Source of the DNA: Prevotella sp. P2-180
GTDB taxonomy: Bacteria > Bacteroidota > Bacteroidia > Bacteroidales > Bacteroidaceae
Reading direction: 5' to 3'
Length of the DNA: 55,360 bases
Assembly: GCF_002251435.1 (NCBI RefSeq)
Contig: NZ_NPJI01000061.1
Location: forward strand, 1-55,360
The notes beneath the pieces are model-generated. The model was not told where the DNA came from, ran no database searches, and saw only the letters and a list, made by a program, of their open reading frames with translations. Below are positions 49,239-55,360 of the stretch, piece by piece; positions within the stretch are counted from its first letter, which is position 1; each line of letters opens with the position of its first letter. Position numbers and translations under genes: made by a program.

Positions 49239-50756
49239 ATGCTATCAGAACAAGACCTAAAGCAGATTGCCGATAAAGGCATCACAGTAGAGAAACTCAA
49301 TATGCAGCTTGAAGAGTTCAAGACGGGATTTCCCTTCTTGAAACTCGAAGCAGCGGCAAGTGTTGAACATGGTATCATTGCCACATCCCAAGAGGAGGTG
49401 AAAAAGTATGAGTCCATATGGGAGGAGTATAAAGCACAGGGACACTCCATCGTGAAGTTTGTGCCAGCCTCAGGAGCGGCATCAAGAATGTTTAAGGACA
49501 TGTTTGCATTTGTAGATGCAGACTATGACGTGCCCACCACCGATTTTGAGAAGAAGTATTTCGACAACATTGAGAAGTTTGCATTCTATGACGAACTTGA
49601 CAAGGCTTGTCTGAACAACACAGGAAAGAGCATAAAGGAACTCATGGCAGAAGGACGCTACAAGGAAGTGGCTGCCAACATGCTCAAATCTGAAGGCCTC
49701 AACTACGGACAGTTGCCAAAGGGAATGTTACTCTTCCACAAATATGAAGAAGGACCACGCACTCCAATGGAGGAGCACCTTGTGGAGGGAGCACTCTATG
49801 CTGCAAGCGACGGAAGGGCTGCCGTACATTTCACCGTGAGCCATGACCACCTGCCGATGTTCAAGCAGAGAGTGGCCGACAAGGCAGACTACTATGCAAA
49901 GAAATACGGCATTATCTATGATATCAGCTTCTCGGAACAGAAACCAAGTACAGACACCGTTGCAGCCAACGCCGACAACACTCCGTTCCGCAACAGCGAT
50001 GGCTCGTTGCTCTTCCGTCCGGGTGGACATGGTGCGCTCATAGAGAATCTCAACGAAATCAACGCCGACGTGATATTCATAAAGAACATCGACAACGTTG
50101 TGCCAGACCGTCTGAAGGCAGACACCGTGACATACAAACAGGTGATTGCCGGAATACTCGTGTCGCTGCAGAAACGCGCATTCGAATATCTGAGAAAACT
50201 GGACTCAGGAGCATACAGCCACGAGAAACTGGAGGAGATAATACGTTTTGTGCAGCATGACCTGTGCTGCCGCAAGAGCGACATAAAGGAACTCGAAGAT
50301 GCCGATCTCGTGCTCTATCTGAAAAAGAAACTCAACAGACCGATGAGAGTATGTGGAGTAGTGAAGAACGTGGGTGAACCTGGTGGAGGTCCATTCCTTA
50401 CCTACAATCAGGACGGAACGGTGAGTCTACAGATTCTTGAGAGCAGTCAGATAGACAAGAACAATGCCGAGTATATGGAGATGTTCACCAAGGGTACTCA
50501 CTTCAACCCTGTTGATCTTGTGTGTGCCGTGAAAGACTACAACGGCCAGCCATTCAACCTGCCAGACTTCGTGGATCGCACCACTGGCTTCATATCAAGC
50601 AAGAGCAAAGACGGTAAGGAACTCAAGGCTCTCGAGTTGCCAGGACTATGGAATGGTGCCATGAGCGACTGGAACACGATATTCGTTGAAGTGCCATTGG
50701 CAACGTTCAATCCAGTAAAGACTGTTAACGACCTTTTGCGCGAACAGCATCAGTAG
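49239..50756 (+). CDS. DUF4301 family protein
   Basis: The 505-residue protein matches the Bacteroidetes DUF4301 family: 'MLSEQDLKQIADKGIT' at the start, 'IVKFVPASGAASRMFKDMF' (a nucleotide-binding-like loop at about 70-90), 'LLFRPGGHGALIENLNEINADVIFIKNIDNVVPD' and 'KNVGEPGGGPFLTYNQDGTVSLQILES'. The GAASRMF and GGHGALI motifs recall sugar nucleotidyltransferases, so such a role is possible but unproven. No signal peptide. Single gene with its own promoter, ended by the inverted repeat at 50765. Confidence 0.9.
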   Translation: MLSEQDLKQIADKGITVEKLNMQLEEFKTGFPFLKLEAAASVEHGIIATSQEEVKKYESIWEEYKAQGHSIVKFVPASGAASRMFKDMFAFVDADYDVPTTDFEKKYFDNIEKFAFYDELDKACLNNTGKSIKELMAEGRYKEVAANMLKSEGLNYGQLPKGMLLFHKYEEGPRTPMEEHLVEGALYAASDGRAAVHFTVSHDHLPMFKQRVADKADYYAKKYGIIYDISFSEQKPSTDTVAANADNTPFRNSDGSLLFRPGGHGALIENLNEINADVIFIKNIDNVVPDRLKADTVTYKQVIAGILVSLQKRAFEYLRKLDSGAYSHEKLEEIIRFVQHDLCCRKSDIKELEDADLVLYLKKKLNRPMRVCGVVKNVGEPGGGPFLTYNQDGTVSLQILESSQIDKNNAEYMEMFTKGTHFNPVDLVCAVKDYNGQPFNLPDFVDRTTGFISSKSKDGKELKALELPGLWNGAMSDWNTIFVEVPLATFNPVKTVNDLLREQHQ

Positions 50757-50764
50757 TTTGGAGG

Positions 50765-50803
50765 GAAGAGGGTGGAAGGTAGAGTAGACCTTCCACCCTC
50801 TTC
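50765..50803. terminator. Perfect 16-bp stem between convergent genes
   Basis: GAAGAGGGTGGAAGGT pairs with ACCTTCCACCCTCTTC around a 7-nt loop, between the stops at 50756 and 50809. No T-run follows, but position and symmetry fit a bidirectional terminator. Confidence 0.6.
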
Positions 50804-50808
50804 TATCC

Positions 50809-51393
50809 TCACTCCTTTCTCCACACTTTTCTCACAGCCTTTCTGCACCTCTGCCTAAGTTTCTCTGAGAGAGTGGTGTTTCTTCTTGTCCCACCTTTTT
50901 CAATAGTAGCCACGATTTTGAATCCGCTGTATCGGCATATTTCCTTCATGGCGCGGATGGCGCCATGGCTTTGGTGCATAATGATGTTAAAAGGCCATGG
51001 AGTGGTACTTGTGCTCACGAGAATGCAGCGCTTACCCTTTTGTAGGGGAATGGGAAATCCATGGGAGTTTTCACTCATCAGACCATACACCATGCGGTCG
51101 AACAACAACTTTAGTGTGCCGGGAATATTGCCCCAATAACATGGAGCCGCAATGACGAGAGCATCGCAGTCGTTGATAAGTTCCAAGACGTGTTGTGAAC
51201 CATCGTCCGGCAGGATGCAATATCCCGACGTGCGACATTTCATACATGCGATGCATGGTTTCACCATGAGCCGTTGCACTTCCACAATCTCTACTTCTGC
51301 ACCCAAAGCGCGAGCCTCTTCGCTCATCTCGTTCACCATTTGCGAAATGTTACCTCGGCGTAGTGGGCTTGCGTTAAGAAAAAGTATTTTCAT
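50809..51393 (-). CDS. Flavodoxin-like NADPH-dependent reductase
   Basis: ATG at 51393 gives MKILFLNASPLRRGNIS, the FMN phosphate loop; the upstream part of the frame is not conserved-looking and the promoter box at 51411 lies just before this start. The 194-residue protein has 'VKPCIACMKCRTSGYCILPDDGS' (about 46-68; C-x2-C-x2-C-x5-C) and 'ALVIAAPCYWGNIPGTLKLLFDR', so it belongs to the same group as the gene at 3249-3782. The last 20 residues are strongly basic ('LRQRCRKAVRKVWRKE'), which is unusual and may be membrane or nucleic-acid attachment. Confidence 0.87.
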   Translation of the reverse strand: MKILFLNASPLRRGNISQMVNEMSEEARALGAEVEIVEVQRLMVKPCIACMKCRTSGYCILPDDGSQHVLELINDCDALVIAAPCYWGNIPGTLKLLFDRMVYGLMSENSHGFPIPLQKGKRCILVSTSTTPWPFNIIMHQSHGAIRAMKEICRYSGFKIVATIEKGGTRRNTTLSEKLRQRCRKAVRKVWRKE

Positions 51394-51410
51394 AATTGTG
51401 ATTTTTTCTG

Positions 51411-51418
51411 CAAAGGTA
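51411..51418 (-). promoter_or_regulatory. Promoter -7 box (TACCTTTG) of the flavodoxin-like gene
   Basis: TACCTTTGC on the minus strand fits TAnnTTTG, 17 bp before the ATG at 51393. Confidence 0.6.
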
Positions 51419-51533
51419 TGCTGAATAATTAAAATGACAAAACTATTGGGACAGAAAGACCAAAAAAGTGACGAATAATAGTAACGTTTTTTTAAAATAT
51501 ACAATTTTAGTAAGTTATTTCAAGTTTTATTGC

Positions 51534-51541
51534 TATCTTTG
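51534..51541 (+). promoter_or_regulatory. Promoter -7 box (TATCTTTG) almost touching the LytTR start codon
   Basis: TATCTTTGC fits TAnnTTTG; the expected start of transcription is at about 51548, one base before the ATG at 51549. The message would be leaderless, or translation begins elsewhere. Confidence 0.5.
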
Positions 51542-51548
51542 CACTCGT

Positions 51549-52433
51549 ATGAAAACAACCATAATAAAAGAAAGACTTCAAAGCGCGCTTATCGCAATAC
51601 TGTTTATAACCGTGTTTCTGCCCTTCGGACTCAATCATTTCGGTTGGACGAGATGGTTGTTGCTGATAGGCCTTGGCATTATTATTGCATCCTCTGTGCT
51701 CTTTAGCGAGTTTGTTGTCGACAAACTGTTCCGCATGCCTAACGACATTACCCGTGGCAGCCAATATATCATAAAGAGAAATATCAGGTTTGAGGCCATA
51801 AACATTCTGTTGAGCTTTGTGTTTATGACTTTGTTTCTCGACCGCTTCGCCAACAACGACATTGTAGACAACCACTTCAACTGGATAACAGCCGGGTCGG
51901 TGTTTGCAGTCAACTGTTGGACTACGGTTGTTATACATCTCTATTGGCGCAATGTTTATAAGAAACGCTATCTCATACGCCAGCTTGAAGAAGCACAGCT
52001 GCTCAACGGTATGCTGCAAGAACGCCAGCGAACGACACCGGTTCGAGATGCAGAGGAGGAAAAAGCCGAGAAACCATCTGACGCCAATGGGAGGATAAGC
52101 ATTTCGGGCACAACGAAAGATTCGCTCGAAATAGCGGCCGACGACTTCATCTATGCCACATCGGAAGGAAACTATGTGCGCATTCATTATTTAGAAGATG
52201 CAACAGCTAAGGAAATGCTGCTCAGGACGAGTATGAAAAACGCCGTGGAAAGTCTTTGCTGCCATAAGGGAGTAATGCAATGCCACCGAGCGTTTATCGT
52301 AAATCTCAAACAGGTGGACAAAGTAGAGGGAAGAAGCAGTGGCATAGCATTGGTTATGCGGCACATTGCCGACACCGTACTGGTGTCGAAACAATATGCT
52401 GCAAGCGTTAAGGAGAGAATAAAAAATCCATAA
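51549..52433 (+). CDS. Membrane-anchored LytTR-type transcription regulator
   Basis: ATG at 51549 (MKTTIIKERLQSALIAILFI) is chosen. The 294-residue protein has four membrane segments in the first 140 residues, a short coiled linker, and a LytTR DNA-binding domain at about 195-290 ('DDFIYATSEGNYVRIHYLED', 'CHRAFIVNLKQVDKVEGRS'). Proteins of this type sense membrane signals directly, without a response-regulator domain. It lies 4 bp from the stop of the convergent TonB-dependent receptor gene, which it may regulate. Confidence 0.9.
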   Translation: MKTTIIKERLQSALIAILFITVFLPFGLNHFGWTRWLLLIGLGIIIASSVLFSEFVVDKLFRMPNDITRGSQYIIKRNIRFEAINILLSFVFMTLFLDRFANNDIVDNHFNWITAGSVFAVNCWTTVVIHLYWRNVYKKRYLIRQLEEAQLLNGMLQERQRTTPVRDAEEEKAEKPSDANGRISISGTTKDSLEIAADDFIYATSEGNYVRIHYLEDATAKEMLLRTSMKNAVESLCCHKGVMQCHRAFIVNLKQVDKVEGRSSGIALVMRHIADTVLVSKQYAASVKERIKNP

Positions 52434-52437
52434 CTCC

Positions 52438-54603
52438 TTACATTCTTTTCTTCATGTCTGCACCAGCTCCTTGACCCTTATACTTGCTCTTCGTGGCATT
52501 GAAAGAGTAGCGGATACTGAGGTTGATGCGGTGGAAACTGTATTGGCCGCGTTGACCACCGAAGATGTCACTCTGCTCAAGGGTGTAATTGCCAAGGTCA
52601 AGGAGAGCGTCGTGGCGTGCGGTGTTGAAAATGTCGGAGAAGGCAAGGCGGACAATAAGCGACTTGTCTTTCAGCAACGACTTTTGGATGGCGGCTGTAA
52701 GATTCCAGTAGTGCTGAAGAAGGCGGACGTTGCGATAATGAGCCTTACTGTAGAACTCTGAGTTTAGCTCTATCTGCCAGTTGTTGCGAAGACGGAAAGC
52801 ATTGTCGCTATTGAAGATAAGCATCGGCTTGTCGTATCTCACCTCACGCTTGCCTGTGGCTTCACGGGGATCGTCGAGGTTGAACGAGAGCCATTGTTTC
52901 TGTACACCTATGGTGTTGCTCGTTGTCCAAACGCCGATGGTAGGAGAGATTACAAGGAAGGAGGAGAAAATGTCGATGGGACGATCGAAATTCACCATGC
53001 CTATCATAACCACTCCATTGTCATCGTAAGGTGTGGTCCAGTCGTAGATGGCATCCTTTATGTGAATATAGTTTGCGACAAACGAAAGGTAACGCCAACG
53101 GCCTGAGAGGTCCAATGTATGGCGTATCTCGTTCTTGAGCAGAGGATTGCCCGTCTGGAGTGTGTACTTGCTGCCGTATTCCACCTCGCTACGAAGGTCT
53201 CGGTAGCTGGGACGCGTGGTCTTTACACCATAGCTCAGTTGAAGTTGGGTGAGACCTATGCGGGTGCCGAAGGATATAGAGGGGAAGAAATCGTTATGGC
53301 TACGTTCTATTGAGCGAGAAGGGTCGCTGAGATCGTCGAAGTTAAAGGCAACATGCTCGTAACGCAGTCCAAGGGTGAGCATGCCTGCACGAGGTATCAT
53401 CACGCCATATTCGGCAAATGCGGCATAGTTTTGCTCTGTTACCTTTGAGAACCGGTCAGATATGTTGTCTACACCGTTTATCCGGTATTCGTTGTTGCGT
53501 CTTACTGAGGTAAGTTCGCCGCCAAACTTCAGTGTGCCGCTCCACAGACGGTGGTCGGCCACAAGACGTGAGGCAAACATGTGACTATTGTTTTCTGTGG
53601 CAGATTCTATGGAGCGTGACCCCGACATGGCTGACTCTGTCACATGGTCTGTCTTTTTGTCGCAAAGCGAATAGTAGTCTACATTGGCGTCGATGCCCCA
53701 TGATCCTATCTTGCCATTGTAATAAGCGTTGACGAGGAAGGAGTTTGGATTTTCAGAGTCCTGGTCGCTCACGGATAGAAGATGGTCTTCCTCTACACCA
53801 TTGCGCAGTATGTCTTCGTCCATGGTAAAACCGTACCAGTTTTTTAACCATATGCCACGTTCAACCTTGGCTCCTATGAAGTTGTAGTCGTCCATCTGCC
53901 AGTTCACTCCCGCATTGAAGTGAAGGCGCGAGAACTTCTGGCTTGACTCTATGGTGCCAGTTTGGGTATGGCTCATCGTGCTATAGGTATTCTGTTCGAG
54001 CCTCTGTGTGTAGTGGTCGAGATAGTCATTCTGGAATGTTGCCCCACCGAAGATGTCGACGCCAGCATGACGGTAGTTGAGGTTTACAGATGATGAGAGG
54101 TTGTTGTTGCCAGACTTTAGGGCCTGAGCGTCGTTAGCCTCCAGTTTTCCGCTCAGTCCTTCGCCGCGCAGACGTCTTGTCTTAATTTTTACTACAGCAC
54201 CTGTAGATGCATCGTAGGCAGCACCTGGACTGTTTATAACCTCCACTTCGCGTATGTCGTGGCTTTTGAGTCGCTTGAGTTCTTCTGTGTCTTGAACCTT
54301 TCGTCCGTTAATATAATATATAGGTGTACCCTTGCCTATGACCTGTAGTTGTCCACCCATACGCATCATGCCTGGTACGCGTGAGAGCATTTCTTCCGCT
54401 GTGCCGGCCGATTCGAGCACAGTTCCCTCTATGCGAGTGACCATGGCACCGTTTTTCATTCTTGTTTTCGGTGCTGTTGATTTCACTACCACTTCATTGA
54501 GATTGAGGTTGTAGTCCACCGAGTCGTTTTTCGTCTCTGTCTGTGCCGAGACGTTGATGTTTGCCAAAGCTGTCAAAGCAGCGATAATGATACTTCTTTT
54601 CAT
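52438..54603 (-). CDS. TonB-dependent outer-membrane receptor-like barrel
   Basis: ATG at 54603 gives a signal peptide (MKRSIIIAALTALANINVSAQ); the upstream frame is ignored because the promoter box at 54637 follows it. The 721-residue protein has a plug ('LNEVVVKSTAPKTRMKNGAMVTRIEGTVLESAGTAEEMLSRVPGMM', 'GKGTPIYYINGRKV') and a barrel like the outer-membrane beta-barrel (OMP_b-brl_3) group. There is no SusD partner. Flanked by two LytTR-type regulators. Confidence 0.88.
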   Translation of the reverse strand: MKRSIIIAALTALANINVSAQTETKNDSVDYNLNLNEVVVKSTAPKTRMKNGAMVTRIEGTVLESAGTAEEMLSRVPGMMRMGGQLQVIGKGTPIYYINGRKVQDTEELKRLKSHDIREVEVINSPGAAYDASTGAVVKIKTRRLRGEGLSGKLEANDAQALKSGNNNLSSSVNLNYRHAGVDIFGGATFQNDYLDHYTQRLEQNTYSTMSHTQTGTIESSQKFSRLHFNAGVNWQMDDYNFIGAKVERGIWLKNWYGFTMDEDILRNGVEEDHLLSVSDQDSENPNSFLVNAYYNGKIGSWGIDANVDYYSLCDKKTDHVTESAMSGSRSIESATENNSHMFASRLVADHRLWSGTLKFGGELTSVRRNNEYRINGVDNISDRFSKVTEQNYAAFAEYGVMIPRAGMLTLGLRYEHVAFNFDDLSDPSRSIERSHNDFFPSISFGTRIGLTQLQLSYGVKTTRPSYRDLRSEVEYGSKYTLQTGNPLLKNEIRHTLDLSGRWRYLSFVANYIHIKDAIYDWTTPYDDNGVVMIGMVNFDRPIDIFSSFLVISPTIGVWTTSNTIGVQKQWLSFNLDDPREATGKREVRYDKPMLIFNSDNAFRLRNNWQIELNSEFYSKAHYRNVRLLQHYWNLTAAIQKSLLKDKSLIVRLAFSDIFNTARHDALLDLGNYTLEQSDIFGGQRGQYSFHRINLSIRYSFNATKSKYKGQGAGADMKKRM

Positions 54604-54636
54604 ATTTTTCTTTTTCTGTAGTTTTGATTTCCGCTG

Positions 54637-54644
54637 CAAAATTA
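54637..54644 (-). promoter_or_regulatory. Promoter -7 box (TAATTTTG) of the receptor gene
   Basis: TAATTTTGC on the minus strand fits TAnnTTTG, 33 bp before the ATG at 54603. Confidence 0.6.
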
Positions 54645-54769
54645 CAATGGGTTTTCTTTTCCTGCAATAGCAAGGGATATACGACATGTGTAATGGGATA
54701 AATAGTCTTCCATTCGTCCCTCATCCCTACTTTTTGTCCCAAAAGCTTGCAAAACTGTGATAAAAGGAT

Positions 54770-54777
54770 TACTTTTG
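54770..54777 (+). promoter_or_regulatory. Promoter -7 box (TACTTTTG) of the second LytTR-type gene
   Basis: TACTTTTGC fits TAnnTTTG, 18 bp before the ATG at 54796; divergent from the receptor promoter. Confidence 0.6.
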
Positions 54778-54795
54778 CAGGAAAAAAGATAAATA

Positions 54796-55239
54796 ATGAA
54801 AAATGAAGAGACAAAATCCCTTGACCGGAAACTAATACAATGGTTTCGTGAACCAAAGAACCTTCGCCCTGTGAGGGAAAGTGTGATAGGAGCACTTTTC
54901 GTATTCCTCCTGTTAGGACTTACCTTGCCCTTTAACCTTGAGGATATGGGCGAGGGACGCTATGTCTATATCGTGGGAATGAGCATCATAACTATGGTGG
55001 TGTCGATCGTAAACGGACTGTTTGCAACCTATGCTCTTCGTTTGCCCCTCGACCCCAAACTGCCGTTGCGGAAGGTGCATCTGAACAGTTTTCTGCACTA
55101 TTTGGTGTGCATTCCCTTCCTTGCCTTTTGGCTCACGGTTTATTGCGGATACTATTACTGTGAGTATTCCTTAGAGCCTTGGTGGCATGGAGGAGTGATA
55201 CATCTCGAATATTACAGGCAATTTCTTTATTACCCTTAA
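54796..55239 (+). pseudogene. Interrupted LytTR-type regulator (membrane part only)
   Basis: The 147 residues resemble the membrane domain of the LytTR protein at 51549: 'ESVIGALFVFLLLGLTLPFNLEDMGEGRYVYIVGMSIITM' aligns with its 'LIAILFITVFLPFGLNHFGWTRWLLLIGLGIII'. The frame stops at TAA 55237-55239 right after 'LEYYRQFLYYP', in the middle of a membrane segment, and no DNA-binding domain follows in any frame before the window ends. The break point coincides with AT-rich sequence that looks like the end of an insertion sequence, so insertion is the likely cause. Confidence 0.6.
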
Positions 55240-55360
55240 TTCCGCAACACTTTGATTTAAATTAATTTATAAGTTCCTGAGCAACAAAAAGTTGCCCAGG
55301 ATTTTGCCGTGTCAGATTTTTCACTTATCTTAGTGTTGCAATTAGAAAACAAGCGAAAAT
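55234..55360. mobile_element. Possible left end of an insertion sequence (partial)
   Basis: After the broken LytTR-type frame comes AT-rich DNA with GCAACACTTTG (55244) and AGTGTTGCAA (55332) as inverted pieces, and a hairpin CCTGAGCAAC-AAAAA-GTTGCCCAGG (55276-55300, one mismatch). The window ends in GCGAAAAT, where a start codon could follow. It resembles the leader of Bacteroidetes IS elements, possibly of the IS1380 type, but the transposase is outside the window, so the family is a guess. Confidence 0.35.

Noticed and set aside
1..55360. tRNA, rRNA and CRISPR genes
   Set aside because: Reading the intergenic regions showed no T-loop-like GGTTCRA motifs in a cloverleaf context, no rRNA-like sequence and no spaced repeats.

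Overview
The window looks like chromosome from a Bacteroidota member, most likely Prevotellaceae (Prevotella or a relative). The reasons are SusC/SusD-type outer-membrane genes with a sigma/FecR pair, a complete six-gene nqr operon, Bacteroidetes-specific families (DUF4301, DUF4954, DUF4843, PKD-like lipoprotein), and many promoters with the Bacteroidetes -7 box TAnnTTTG. This is inferred from gene content; no rRNA or tRNA is present to confirm it.

Layout. 1-15.2 kb is an accessory, scarred region. It opens with the 3' end of a DUF3874/VirE-type gene, a block of short repeats, and an HU-like protein. A minus-strand redox/hydrolase cluster (5540 down to 1549) follows, in which intact genes alternate with 5'-truncated or chimeric remnants. 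Three direct copies of a group II intron-derived element (1254, 5953, 9542) lie here. They keep domains V/VI and the start of the intron ORF but have no reverse transcriptase, and each is preceded by a repeated terminator-like hairpin. Copies 2 and 3 bracket an ECF sigma factor, a membrane partner and a secreted protein. Two short transcription units that may be small RNAs lie between copies 1 and 3. Next come a toxin-antitoxin pair with an internally deleted toxin, a large TlpA-like protein with a possibly structured leader, and a second repeat/remnant zone.

14.6-34.5 kb is mostly housekeeping: Bcp peroxiredoxin, a low-molecular-weight tyrosine phosphatase, lactate permease, a lipoprotein, hflX-DUF4954-M16 peptidase, a TamB-like protein on the minus strand, then nqrABCDEF with its own promoter and terminator.

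34.8-45.0 kb is a minus-strand regulated nutrient-uptake locus: ECF sigma, FecR anti-sigma, SusC with an STN signalling domain, SusD, DUF4843 lipoprotein, PKD-like lipoprotein and a secreted TlpA-type thioredoxin. A GH5-type glycosidase and a RelA-type (p)ppGpp synthetase that has lost its hydrolase residues lie just upstream. The end of the window holds DUF4301, a flavodoxin-like reductase, a membrane LytTR regulator, a TonB-dependent receptor and a second LytTR-type gene that stops early next to what may be the end of an insertion sequence.

The least explained items are the ORF-deleted intron family with its hairpin prefix, the two promoter-plus-terminator mini-transcripts, the repeat block in front of the HU gene, and the run of 5'-truncated redox genes.
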